A DNA stretch of 33,058 nt from Bacteroidota bacterium (GCA_024276895.1 JAJRWG010000173.1:1-33058); one strand, 5' to 3'. Counted from the stretch's first letter, positions 10,014 to 19,370 are shown. The notes: generated by a model from the letters alone, not told the origin. A program made the numbers and translations.

Positions 10014-10038
10014 AAAGCCCCCAAACAGGGGGCTTTTC
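10014..10038 (-). terminator. Rho-independent terminator of the TonB receptor gene (possibly bidirectional)
   Basis: Perfect AAAAGCCCCC / GGGGGCTTTT stem with 5-nt loop; on the - strand followed by TTTTTTTATC. Confidence 0.85.
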
Positions 10039-10056
10039 CAAATGTCTAAAGTTGGT

Positions 10057-12732
10057 TTAGAACCTGACTTTGAGGGAGAAGTTCATGTTTCTTCCCCATA
10101 CCCAGAATCCTTTTTGGAATACGTGATCGTAGCCGATAACATCACCGGCATCATTGTAGATCTTGTTGGCGCGGTCTTCGGCTTCAGCAATGGCGGAAAC
10201 ATCTGCCACGTTGTAAATATTCCAGTTGAAGTAGGAATCCAGTCCGGCAATTTTGAAACGCCATCCGAAACGGACGTCCAGGATGTTGTAGTTGGGCAGT
10301 TTGAAGGATTGTTCCCTGTCGATGGGATTGCCCGGTTTGGGTACCCGTTTTTCAGGGGTGAAAGCAGCATAAATATTGGCATAGTACAGCCAGTTCAGCC
10401 CGATGTCAATACTCTTCGTTACTTTGAATTTGGCAGCAATGCCGGCCATTGACTGTGGTTGATCAGCCACTTTCAGGTCTTTGGTATAGATCGTACCTTT
10501 TCCGATGGGTTCCTGGGTTTGCTCATCGAAAAGGTCAGCGACCGCATCGTTGGCAATGTACCAGTTTCCAATTGTCCCCATGAAACCGAGGCCCAGCCAG
10601 CGGGTAGCACTCCAGTTGGCTTCCAGTTCGAGTCCCATATGGACTTCTTTCATGTCAGATACGAATGCGGTTACCTGGTTGCCATTGTCAGCTACGAAGC
10701 TTGAAAGCTGCGAGATGTCATCCCAGGTCGAATAGTAAGCGTTGAATTTCAGATCGAATTTGCGGGATTTAAACCCGTAGCCCAATTCGAAAGCACTGAT
10801 CACTTCGTTGGCCAGGTTGGGGTTGACATCATTTTTGTAGTTCAGGAAATGGAACCTGAAGAAAGGAACGCGCGAATAAATTCCGGCATTGAAAAAGACA
10901 TTATGCTTTTCGTTGATGTTGTAATTGGCACCAAGTTTGGCGTTGTAGCCGAAATTTGTCAGGGTTTCGCTTACAGCCTTCTTCTCAGCATCGGTAGGTG
11001 TTTCGCCCGGTGTGTAATAAGGCAGGTAAGAGCGGTAATCAACCCTTTTTGTCCAGGTGTCGGATGCGGTGGCAGCAACAAATGCATTGAAATTGCCCAG
11101 GGTAAACTCCAACTGTGCAAAAAGGCCAAAGTAAGTAACATAACCGTCGTTCCAGTAAGCCACTTTGTCGCCTACACGCGCAGGACCGAATTTGCTGTCG
11201 GACCAATAATCACCGCCGACGAGGTCTCTGACTTCACGATAGTGTTCGCCAATGTAACGACGGCCGTCGATGCCCGCCATTAAAGTGAACTTGTCAGACA
11301 GATTGGCGTTTAGGGTTGACAGGATACCAGTCCAGAAATGGTTGTTCACCGAGTTTCTAATGATATGCTGCGCTCGCGCTTCACCACTCACAATGGTATC
11401 GCCGTTTTTAACTTCGTACAATCCGTTTTGAAGCAGGTTTGCCGTGTCAATATTCGCTGCATTGATGTCTGCCATCTGATCCCAGTCGTACTGGTTGGAT
11501 GACGTTTTCGGAGGCTCATACTTATATTTTCCGTAACCCAGGGGTCCTGAACCGCCACCGTTTCCGAAGGAGAGATAGGCAGAAGTTGAAAGGTAAAGAT
11601 TTTCGTTAATGTTGTAATACCAGTTCAACGCAAGTTGCGGTTTGTGGTAATAGTTTACCCGCTCGTTGAGTTGCTCGCCACCACGCCAGCCCCAGTTTTG
11701 GTTGTATTTTGCACCATACTTATCGAATTTTGTGGAATCAAGCATGTAAAAGCCATTGCGTTGTCCGTGTCGCTGGGGTGCACCGATGGCAGTAAATACC
11801 AACTGGTGTTTTTTTCCGATGTCCTGGCTGACAGAGAGGAAGTACGACCAGGCATCAACCCATGTTGCGTCAATGTATCCTTGCCCGTACGTACGCGAAC
11901 CTACAAAGGTGATGGAGGTTCCGGTTTTCAGTTTTCCGGTTGAGAGGCTGAGCATGGTTTTAAAGCGACCGTAATCAGTTGCGCTGAATAAGATGGAACC
12001 ACCTTTGTTCATGTCGGTGGTTTTGGTAATGATATTGATCGTACCACCTACCGAGTTAATGGCCAGTTTTGAAGCACCGAGTCCTCTTTGAATCTGGATG
12101 GTACGGGTGGCATCACCCAGACCTGCCCAGTTTGACCAGTACACCCAACCGTTCTCCATGTCGTTGACAGGGATACCGTTGATCATCACAGCCACATTCC
12201 GCTGGTCGAATCCACGAACGTTTACACGTGCATCGCCGAAGCCTCCACCGCTTTTGGTGGCATATACATTGGGCGACATTTTCATTATCTCAGGGAATTC
12301 CTGACTCCCCAGTTCCTGCTCAATAGTTTGGGCATCAATGGTGCTGACGGCAACAGGTGTCTTGCGGTCGATAGCAACATCGGCCAACACGTTGATCTCG
12401 TCAAGACCAATAGCGCTGGACTTCATCAGGATGGTTCCCACATTGTAGGTCGCACCATCCTTTACGGTGATGGTTGTGTTCTGGGTTTCGTAACCCACGT
12501 ACGAAAACACCAGTTTGTGCTCACCCTCAGGGGCGATCAGCAGGAAACTGCCATCCAGGTTTGTAGTAACACCAATGGTGGTGCCGTCAATCACTACCGT
12601 GGCCCCAATAAGGGTCTCGTTCGTATTTACATCCTGGAGTACACCGCGGATGATTCCCTGTGCAAAACCTGCACCACTTAAAAGAACTACAACCATTAAG
12701 GTTAAGAGTAAATTTTTACGTTTCATAAGCAT
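10057..12732 (-). CDS. TonB-dependent receptor with N-terminal carboxypeptidase-like regulatory domain
   Basis: Signal peptide; GVLQDVNTNETLIGATVVIDGTTIGVTTNLDGSFLL; plug VNVRGFDQRNVAVMINGIPVNDMENG; C-terminal WGRNMNFSLKVRF ending in aromatic-X-Phe. Confidence 0.92.
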   Translation of the reverse strand: MLMKRKNLLLTLMVVVLLSGAGFAQGIIRGVLQDVNTNETLIGATVVIDGTTIGVTTNLDGSFLLIAPEGEHKLVFSYVGYETQNTTITVKDGATYNVGTILMKSSAIGLDEINVLADVAIDRKTPVAVSTIDAQTIEQELGSQEFPEIMKMSPNVYATKSGGGFGDARVNVRGFDQRNVAVMINGIPVNDMENGWVYWSNWAGLGDATRTIQIQRGLGASKLAINSVGGTINIITKTTDMNKGGSILFSATDYGRFKTMLSLSTGKLKTGTSITFVGSRTYGQGYIDATWVDAWSYFLSVSQDIGKKHQLVFTAIGAPQRHGQRNGFYMLDSTKFDKYGAKYNQNWGWRGGEQLNERVNYYHKPQLALNWYYNINENLYLSTSAYLSFGNGGGSGPLGYGKYKYEPPKTSSNQYDWDQMADINAANIDTANLLQNGLYEVKNGDTIVSGEARAQHIIRNSVNNHFWTGILSTLNANLSDKFTLMAGIDGRRYIGEHYREVRDLVGGDYWSDSKFGPARVGDKVAYWNDGYVTYFGLFAQLEFTLGNFNAFVAATASDTWTKRVDYRSYLPYYTPGETPTDAEKKAVSETLTNFGYNAKLGANYNINEKHNVFFNAGIYSRVPFFRFHFLNYKNDVNPNLANEVISAFELGYGFKSRKFDLKFNAYYSTWDDISQLSSFVADNGNQVTAFVSDMKEVHMGLELEANWSATRWLGLGFMGTIGNWYIANDAVADLFDEQTQEPIGKGTIYTKDLKVADQPQSMAGIAAKFKVTKSIDIGLNWLYYANIYAAFTPEKRVPKPGNPIDREQSFKLPNYNILDVRFGWRFKIAGLDSYFNWNIYNVADVSAIAEAEDRANKIYNDAGDVIGYDHVFQKGFWVWGRNMNFSLKVRF

Positions 12733-13042
12733 TGAAGATTTGGTTTATCAAAATTTGAATGAAGGTAAAATTAGATATTTCATACATTAGAAAACCCTCA
12801 AAATTGTTAACAAATTAAACGTTATCAACATGCCCGCCGACAAGTGAAACATTTTCAGGAAATTATTTGTTAATTATTGTTAATAAGTTTTGGATATTTT
12901 GCCTGTTTGCAAGCAATATCGCCCATTCTGATAAGGGTTATAACAGTGGATTGGTTGATGATTCCGGGTGGAGATTCTTGGTTTTTACCATGAGGCGGAG
13001 ATTTTTCAAACTTCTATTGCGAAGATGTCTCATGTGTTAAAC

Positions 13043-13065
13043 CGAGGTTCCCTAACAACCTTTTT
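13043..13065 (+). terminator. Possible + strand intrinsic terminator
   Basis: AGGTT (13045-13049) / AACCT (13057-13061) stem followed by TTTTTC; T-tract only on + strand. Confidence 0.4.
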
Positions 13066-13068
13066 CTG

Positions 13069-13971
13069 CTAAGAAAGATAATCGCTGTAGTAATTTTGCA
13101 GATAGTATTTTAAAGCTACTTTCCAGTCTTGCATCAGATTGATATTCCTTAAATCCAGTTTCCTGTTTAATAGTCTTTCATTGGCAGGTCTTTGGGCAAA
13201 GAACTCTTTCTTAAAGTATTCAGAAGAAACGGCAGTTAGTTTTACATCATCTTTTAATCCCAGTAAATCAATCAATTCTTTTGCAACTTCAAATCGACTT
13301 GTTTGACCACCACAAACCATATTGTACAAGCCCCAATACTCTTTTTCAAGCAGGGCTTTCACATTTTTTGCAAAATCGTGAGTATAAGTGGGCGTACCGT
13401 CTTTATCGTTAACAATGAACAACTCGCGCTTCCCATCCTTTAATTGTTTCATTAATTTCTGGATAAACTTTTTGTCCTTTTTCGGACCGGAACCCATCAT
13501 CCACCCCGCGCGGCAAACCAGATAGCGGCCGGCGTTCTCAACAACAAACCGTTCAGCCATATATTTGGCACGGGCATATACACCAATCGGAGATGGCTGG
13601 TCCCAGTCGTCATAAAACTGTTTTTTTCCGTCAAATATTCCGGCCGTGCTAATGTACAATACAGGGATGTTCAATTGATTTGCAATGTAAACGGCATTCT
13701 CAACAGCAAGGGTGTTTGTGTTGTAGGTGTCATCTGCATGTTCTTCGCAAAACTCAAGATCGGTATAGGCACCTAAGTGGAAAAGAAAGTCCGGTTGAAA
13801 TTCTTCCACGTCTTTTTTGTAAGCATCAAGATCCCTGAAGTCCAAAAATGAGAGCCAATCCTCGTTAACATCCTTGTCGGTGCACTTCAGCTCATAGTCA
13901 TTCCTGAATTGCGTGTAAAAAGCTTCACCAAGCATGCCGCCACAACCAGCAATGTAAATTTTCTTCTTCAT
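13069..13971 (-). CDS. RmlD-like NAD(P)-dependent sugar nucleotide reductase (dTDP-4-dehydrorhamnose reductase family)
   Basis: MKKKIYIAGCGGMLGEAFYTQF Rossmann motif; TDLEFCEEHADDTYNTNTLAVENA; STAGIFDG; YARAKYMAE. Confidence 0.83.
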   Translation of the reverse strand: MKKKIYIAGCGGMLGEAFYTQFRNDYELKCTDKDVNEDWLSFLDFRDLDAYKKDVEEFQPDFLFHLGAYTDLEFCEEHADDTYNTNTLAVENAVYIANQLNIPVLYISTAGIFDGKKQFYDDWDQPSPIGVYARAKYMAERFVVENAGRYLVCRAGWMMGSGPKKDKKFIQKLMKQLKDGKRELFIVNDKDGTPTYTHDFAKNVKALLEKEYWGLYNMVCGGQTSRFEVAKELIDLLGLKDDVKLTAVSSEYFKKEFFAQRPANERLLNRKLDLRNINLMQDWKVALKYYLQNYYSDYLS

Positions 13972-13996
13972 AAAACTGTATTCGTTTTAGCATTCG

Positions 13997-14004
13997 CAAA
14001 TCTA
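13997..14004 (-). promoter_or_regulatory. -7 element of the RmlD-like gene
   Basis: Reverse complement TAGATTTG matches TAnnTTTG, 26 nt upstream of the ATG. Confidence 0.5.
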
Positions 14005-14069
14005 AAGAAAAACACAATCAGATGAGTTTCGTAAAAAGAAAAAGAGGGCTACCCGTTAAAAAAGCCAAT

Positions 14070-14101
14070 AAAAAAGCTACCCTGTAATGAGTAGCTTTTT
14101 T
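14070..14101 (-). terminator. Terminator downstream of tRNA-Arg (bidirectional)
   Basis: Perfect 11-bp stem AAAAAAGCTAC / GTAGCTTTTTT with 10-nt loop. Confidence 0.8.
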
Positions 14102-14116
14102 GATTCTCAAAAGTTG

Positions 14117-14190
14117 TGAACCCGGAGGGACTCGAACCCCCAACCTCCTGATCCGTAGTCAGGTGCACTATCCAATTATGCTACGGGTCC
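14117..14190 (-). tRNA. tRNA-Arg (anticodon ACG)
   Basis: - strand GGACCCGTAGCATAATTGGATAGTGCACCTGACTACGGATCAGGAGGTTGGGGGTTCGAGTCCCTCCGGGTTCA; acceptor stem, CCTGA-CTACGGA-TCAGG anticodon arm, GTTCGAGTC T-arm. Confidence 0.95.
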
Positions 14191-14201
14191 AAAATGGAGT
14201 G

Positions 14202-14209
14202 CAAAAATA
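14202..14209 (-). promoter_or_regulatory. -7 element of tRNA-Arg
   Basis: Reverse complement TATTTTTG, 11 nt upstream of the tRNA 5' end. Confidence 0.55.
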
Positions 14210-14318
14210 AAAAGTTTTTCAATGGGATGGAAGATTTACCGTTTTTCAGGCTGAATTTTATTTTGATGTGCTGGCAATTCCTGTTTGATTTTATACTCTT
14301 TTTTGATCTTGTGTAGGC

Positions 14319-15545
14319 CTACTCATACCGCAGTGCACGGGCAGGAACAATGCGAGAAATGTACCACGAAGGTACAATGAGCATCGCCAGGCAAACAGCG
14401 AAAGTGCCTAGGTTTAACAGCAGAACATAAGAAACAGACAATTCAACAGGGACAAAATCCATGTAGTAGTTTTCGGGTGACAGCTTTATAATTTGAAGAT
14501 ATTTCTGGATGAAGAAGAATCCCAGTCCTGCCACATTTCCCCAAAACATCCCTGTCGAAATAATAACGGCTGCTTTGTAGAGGAATATTTTACGGATGGA
14601 GGAGTTGCTTGCCCCCAGGGCTTTAAGAACACCAATCATACTGGTGCGTTCGAGAATAATAATGAGCAGGGTGGATACCATGGTGATGCCCGCTACAAGT
14701 ATCAAAAGCACCAGCACCACAACCACGTTCATGTCCAGCAGGTCGAGCCAGTTGAATATCTGGGGGTATTCATCCCGGATGGTCACTAAATTAAGGTCGT
14801 AGGGGATTTCCTTATAAATTTCCGTCGCTATTTTGTCAAGCTTTTCCGGTTGTTTGATAAAAACCTCAATGCTTCCGGCCTCGTTTTTGTCCCAGTCGTT
14901 AAGCCTTTGCAGGTGACGGATATCAGCAATGATGTAACGGCTGTCAAATTCTTCAAGACTGGTTTTGAAGATGCCGCTAACTGTAAATTTTCTTCCCCTT
15001 GACCGGGCTTTGTCGCCACTTACGAACCAAACGCGCAAGTGGTCGCCAGTTGTCACTTTCAAGCGCGAGGCCAGCGTGGCTGAAATGAGAACCTGATTGG
15101 TTTTTGTGATTGCATTCGTTTTGGGAAAAGTGCCGGCGACCAGGCTTTCCATCAGGAATCTTCTGTCGAAGTCGGCTCCAACACCTTTGACAACCACCCC
15201 CTGAATTTGCTCGTTTGTTTTCACTACACCTGCCTTCCTGGCTGTAAACTGAATGTGCCTGATTTGCGGGTTTGCTTTCAGCTTTTCGACAAATTCCCGG
15301 TAAATGCGCAAAGGTTGCTCCTCCAGCGAGGCGTTGTTGTTAAAGGGTACGATTTGTAAATCGGCGGCAAAGCCGGTCATTTTATCGGTGATGGTTTTCT
15401 TGAAGCCGATAACGATGGCCACCGAAATGGTCATCAATGCAAGCCCGAGTGCAATGCTGATGTACGAAATGCGGATGACGGGCCGGGATAGATTGTCGGT
15501 TTTCCCTGAAGAAATTTTTTTTGCTATGAACAGTTCAAAATCCAA
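14319..15545 (-). CDS. ABC transporter permease, LolC/LolE-FtsX-like
   Basis: 408 aa; MDFELFIAKKI, one N-terminal TM, periplasmic domain, C-terminal FtsX region LLIIILERTSMIGVLKALGASNSSIRKIFLYKAAVII. Confidence 0.87.
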   Translation of the reverse strand: MDFELFIAKKISSGKTDNLSRPVIRISYISIALGLALMTISVAIVIGFKKTITDKMTGFAADLQIVPFNNNASLEEQPLRIYREFVEKLKANPQIRHIQFTARKAGVVKTNEQIQGVVVKGVGADFDRRFLMESLVAGTFPKTNAITKTNQVLISATLASRLKVTTGDHLRVWFVSGDKARSRGRKFTVSGIFKTSLEEFDSRYIIADIRHLQRLNDWDKNEAGSIEVFIKQPEKLDKIATEIYKEIPYDLNLVTIRDEYPQIFNWLDLLDMNVVVVLVLLILVAGITMVSTLLIIILERTSMIGVLKALGASNSSIRKIFLYKAAVIISTGMFWGNVAGLGFFFIQKYLQIIKLSPENYYMDFVPVELSVSYVLLLNLGTFAVCLAMLIVPSWYISRIVPARALRYE

Positions 15546-15570
15546 GATGTGGGCTAAAAGTATTTGACTG

Positions 15571-15578
15571 CAAAATTA
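15571..15578 (-). promoter_or_regulatory. -7 element of the LolC/E-like gene
   Basis: Reverse complement TAATTTTG; TTG at 15600-15602 (- strand) with 21-nt spacing. Confidence 0.55.
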
Positions 15579-15630
15579 ACAAAAGCAGGGCTTGGTTAAC
15601 AAGCCTTAACCGTCCTGTCCTCAAAAAGAA

Positions 15631-15657
15631 AATCCTGAGCCGGTGAGACTCAGGATT
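15631..15657 (-). terminator. Terminator downstream of rho
   Basis: Perfect 9-bp stem AATCCTGAG / CTCAGGATT; on - strand followed by TTCTTTTTGA. Confidence 0.75.
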
Positions 15658-15683
15658 GTATCAAAAAAGAATTTCTTTACTTT

Positions 15684-17459
15684 TTAGCTGTTCATCGAAA
15701 TGAGGAATTCCTCATTTGACTGGGTAAACTTCATTTTGTCTTTAAGGAATTGCATGGCTTCGATGGGATTCATGTCAGAAAGCAGGTTGCGCAGTACCCA
15801 GATGCGCTGCAGCATGTCTTTGTCAATCAACAGGTCTTCGCGCCTTGTGCTGGATGCAACAATGTCAATGGCGGGGTAAATCCTTTTGTTCGACAGTTTC
15901 CGGTCGAGTTGGAGTTCCATGTTACCCGTACCTTTGAATTCCTCAAAAATGACTTCGTCCATTTTCGATCCTGTATCGATCAGTGCTGTTGCCAGGATTG
16001 TGAGTGAACCGCCATTTTCAATATTCCTTGCAGCCCCGAAGAAACGTTTGGGTTTTTGCAGGGCGTTGGCTTCGACACCGCCCGAGAGCACTTTGCCTGA
16101 GGCCGGTGACATGGTGTTGTAAGCCCTTGCCAACCTTGTGATCGAATCCAGTAGTATCACCACATCGTGTCCGCTTTCGGTAAGCCTTTTGGCTTTTTCC
16201 AGCACCAGATTTGCAATTTTAACGTGCTTGTCAGCCGGTTCATCGAAAGTAGAGGCAACGACCTCGGCGTTTACACTACGTTCCATATCGGTTACCTCTT
16301 CAGGACGCTCGTCAATGAGCAGGATGATCAGGTAAACTTCAGGGTGGTTGGCAGCAATGGCGTTGGCAATTTCTTTCAGCAACACTGTTTTTCCGGTTTT
16401 GGGTTGTGAGACGATCAATCCGCGTTGTCCCTTGCCAATGGGGGCAAACAGGTCCATTACACGGGTGGAAATCGTTTCCTGTTTGTGTCCGGTAATGGTG
16501 AATTTCGTGTCCGGAAACAATGGGGTCAGGTAGTCGAACGGAATGCGGTCGCGCACTTCCTCAGGCATCTTACCATTGATCTTCTCCACCTTAATCAAAG
16601 GGAAATATTTTTCACTTTCTTTAGGCGGACGGATGCTTCCCCTGACGGTGTCGCCGGTGTTCAGGCCGAACAATTTGATTTGTGACTGCGAAACGTAAAT
16701 ATCATCAGGAGAATTCAGGTAGTAGTAATCAGATGAACGCAGGAAGCCATAGCCGTCAGGCATAATTTCCAGGACGCCTTCGGCACTCACCATGCCTTCA
16801 AATTCGAAGGGGAATTCCTGTTTTGGTCTTCTCTCTTCCTGTTCCGGCCTGGGTTCTGTCTTGCCATTACCGGTAATTTCTTTTTTAATCTCTTTTTTGT
16901 TGTCTCCATTCTTACTTTCGCGCCTGCTATTTTCGCGATCTTCCCATTTTCCGCTACTTCCGTGGTTGCGTTGACGGCGGCTGTTATCTCTTTTGCCTGT
17001 TGTTTGTTCCGGTGCTGCAGTTGTCTCGGTTTTTGCTTCCGGAAGGGGAATATTTTCTATAACCGTCGGTCCCGCTACCATCGTGCCTGAGATACTTTCT
17101 TCTTCAAGCGGTGTCAAAACAGGTTTTTCCTGTGGCTTTTTAGCGGTTTCCTCCGTTTCAGATACGATCTTACGCGGTCTCCTTTGTTTTCCGCGCGTAT
17201 CCTTGCGTTGGTCAGTGCTGCTGTCTTCGGCCGGTTTTGAAGCCGTCGCCGGTACATTTCTTTTTTTACGTCCGGGGCGTTTTTCCCTGCGGGTTTCTGC
17301 CTCGATCATTTCTTTACTGGGATTCAGTGCCTGATAATCTAATATTTTGTAGACCAGGTCTTTCTTCAATAGCTTGTCTGTTTTCGGAATATTAAGTTCG
17401 TTGGCTATTTCTTTTAATTCAGCAACTTTTTTGCTGTTTAACTCAACAATGTCATACAT
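15684..17459 (-). CDS. rho: Transcription termination factor Rho with long N-terminal low-complexity insertion
   Basis: N-terminal Rho_N-like [67 protein letters not shown]; Walker [49 protein letters not shown]. Confidence 0.97.
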   Translation of the reverse strand: MYDIVELNSKKVAELKEIANELNIPKTDKLLKKDLVYKILDYQALNPSKEMIEAETRREKRPGRKKRNVPATASKPAEDSSTDQRKDTRGKQRRPRKIVSETEETAKKPQEKPVLTPLEEESISGTMVAGPTVIENIPLPEAKTETTAAPEQTTGKRDNSRRQRNHGSSGKWEDRENSRRESKNGDNKKEIKKEITGNGKTEPRPEQEERRPKQEFPFEFEGMVSAEGVLEIMPDGYGFLRSSDYYYLNSPDDIYVSQSQIKLFGLNTGDTVRGSIRPPKESEKYFPLIKVEKINGKMPEEVRDRIPFDYLTPLFPDTKFTITGHKQETISTRVMDLFAPIGKGQRGLIVSQPKTGKTVLLKEIANAIAANHPEVYLIILLIDERPEEVTDMERSVNAEVVASTFDEPADKHVKIANLVLEKAKRLTESGHDVVILLDSITRLARAYNTMSPASGKVLSGGVEANALQKPKRFFGAARNIENGGSLTILATALIDTGSKMDEVIFEEFKGTGNMELQLDRKLSNKRIYPAIDIVASSTRREDLLIDKDMLQRIWVLRNLLSDMNPIEAMQFLKDKMKFTQSNEEFLISMNS

Positions 17460-17554
17460 AATGGTAGGTGGTTTGATAATAATCTAAGGTTATGAACTAA
17501 CGCGGAGATCAAGATTTTTGGGTGAAAAAAATACTTATTTATGGAAATTTATTT

Positions 17555-17568
17555 CAGGGTTTTCCCTG
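17555..17568 (-). promoter_or_regulatory. Hairpin in rho leader
   Basis: CAGGG-TTTT-CCCTG perfect inverted repeat between the predicted -7 element and the rho ATG. Confidence 0.4.
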
Positions 17569-17576
17569 CGAGGCTG

Positions 17577-17584
17577 CAAATATA
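17577..17584 (-). promoter_or_regulatory. -7 element of rho
   Basis: Reverse complement TATATTTG matches TAnnTTTG; implies a leader of roughly 110 nt. Confidence 0.5.
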
Positions 17585-17763
17585 CACTTTATTTTACGTA
17601 GATGTCTTTTTTTATTCGTTTTTTTCACATTTTAGACACAATTAAAATAAGGGAAACCCGGGATTTGAAGATTCTCCTAAAATCAATGTCAAACTTTTGG
17701 GCTTTTAGCTTCAGTACAGTAAAATAATTTACGGGTGAAAATGTCGGTAAAAAAATTAGCTGA

Positions 17764-19179
17764 TTATTCTTTTTTTAAAGTGCTTTTGATAAGATCGTTC
17801 CCGATGCATTTGGCAATTTCACTGTATCCTTTTGCATTTGGATGACCATCAAACAAAAAGAAGTAGGCTTCTTTGTCCTCCAATTCAATAAACCGCTCGG
17901 TTAATTGAATATACTCCAGCTTGTGATTCTCGGCAACGCTCCGGTAAATTGAATCCACATGGTTGTTTTTCAGATAGTAGCCGGGTAAAAAGTCCGAATA
18001 AGTCCGAATAAGTTTGTGGCCGGTGTAAATATCAATGGGCATATTTACCACGATAAGTTCAGCGCCGTTGTCTGTACAAATTGTTTTCATTTCTTCGATA
18101 TCTTTATTCATCTCCTCAATCGCGTAAAGCGTTGCCGGGTGTTTCGGGTCATTAAAAATGGAAAGGCGGTCAGGATAATTGATGTAATAATTCAGTTGGC
18201 CGTAATCCAGGTTGCCTGTTGTAAGAAGTGTTCTAACCGTATCTAAAAGAAAAGAGTACCTGAGTTGCTGATAATAATTAAATCCCTTTATCAGATTGTT
18301 TGCAATATCTGCCCAGTTGCCGGTAACATCAATTTCTTTCTTTATCTCGACTGTAGTAAACAGGTTGATGAAATTCACAAAAGATTCTTTAAGAAAGGCT
18401 TTAACAAGCTGTTTAAAGGTGAGCTGTGTCGTGGTCTTTTGTGCGCTTCTGAATTTTTCCAGGAAGTAATTGTTTTCATATAACTGTGCCAGGTCGTCAA
18501 CCTGCAGCAGACCCACAATCACCAAGTCAGGCTTCAAAAGCGGGACGGCTTTTGACATGTATTTCTTATAGGTTGTTGTGTATTCCCCGATTTTACCACA
18601 GTTAACGACTTCAACATTTGAATAACCCTGGCTGTGCAAATATTTTTCCAGTTGCATGGGATAGCTGTTCTCAATATTTACCCCCAGCCCGAAAGTCCAG
18701 CTGTCACCAAAACAAAGAATCCGGTAAGTGCCGTCTTCTTTCTTTACTGAAATCTCCCTGTTGCGCAAACCGATGCTGTTTATTACAGCTTTGTAATCAA
18801 ATTCAACTGTTTTGGAGTGCGCGACTACGTTGGGCTCAAAGATCAACCCCTTCTTTTCGCCGGGCTGCGTTTGATTACCGGATGGCCTGCCTGCCCCGCT
18901 GAAAAGACCGAGGATGGAATCAAATACGACAAACAGACCGAAAAGAACCCCAAAAAAAGATGCGCTGAAAAGTAAATTCTGAAACAGGTTGGAGAATGAT
19001 TTCTTTCGTAAGACCAGAATCAAAACAACGCCACAAACCGGTATGATCCAGAAAACGGCTTTCAACAGCCCTGAATCGTAAATGTCATTGGAATGGTAAA
19101 ACAAATAAAAGGATACAGGGTTCCAGAACAGCAGGGTAAGCAGGATGAAAAAGATAAGAATGCTTTTTGTGTTTTTCAT
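17764..19179 (-). CDS. Membrane-anchored SGNH/GDSL-type hydrolase
   Basis: N-terminal TM helices; ILCFGDSWTFGLGV (GDS block) and FDGHPNAKGY (DxxH block). Confidence 0.8.
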   Translation of the reverse strand: MKNTKSILIFFILLTLLFWNPVSFYLFYHSNDIYDSGLLKAVFWIIPVCGVVLILVLRKKSFSNLFQNLLFSASFFGVLFGLFVVFDSILGLFSGAGRPSGNQTQPGEKKGLIFEPNVVAHSKTVEFDYKAVINSIGLRNREISVKKEDGTYRILCFGDSWTFGLGVNIENSYPMQLEKYLHSQGYSNVEVVNCGKIGEYTTTYKKYMSKAVPLLKPDLVIVGLLQVDDLAQLYENNYFLEKFRSAQKTTTQLTFKQLVKAFLKESFVNFINLFTTVEIKKEIDVTGNWADIANNLIKGFNYYQQLRYSFLLDTVRTLLTTGNLDYGQLNYYINYPDRLSIFNDPKHPATLYAIEEMNKDIEEMKTICTDNGAELIVVNMPIDIYTGHKLIRTYSDFLPGYYLKNNHVDSIYRSVAENHKLEYIQLTERFIELEDKEAYFFLFDGHPNAKGYSEIAKCIGNDLIKSTLKKE

Positions 19180-19236
19180 TTTCTGTCCATTTTAAAAAAG
19201 TTTGATGAATTTCAAAAGGCAAAACTTTTCAAGCCA

Positions 19237-19244
19237 CAAATGTA
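19237..19244 (-). promoter_or_regulatory. -7 element of the SGNH gene
   Basis: Reverse complement TACATTTG. Confidence 0.5.
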
Positions 19245-19338
19245 TCCATTTATTCTTTAAAATCGCTGCTTCACAATAGAGGTGTTCCGCATGCCCAATA
19301 AAACAAAAATTGAGTTGGTTCAGCTTTTGCTTAATGAT

Positions 19339-19346
19339 TACTTTTG
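19339..19346 (+). promoter_or_regulatory. -7 element of the DUF4293 gene
   Basis: TACTTTTG; TTG at 19315-19317 with 21-nt spacing; ATG at 19371. Confidence 0.6.
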
Positions 19347-19370
19347 CTCCCGAAACCAACTTTTCAGAAA

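Noticed and set aside
9989-10024. Upstream start of the ENPP-like gene at 10024
   Set aside because: It falls inside the transcription terminator hairpin, and the lipoprotein signal peptide begins at MMSKQYFKN.
12804-12886. Origin-like region (TTATCAACA DnaA-box-like site, AT-rich repeats; rpmH elsewhere in window)
   Set aside because: Only one imperfect DnaA-box-like site and no dnaA, dnaN or related genes nearby.
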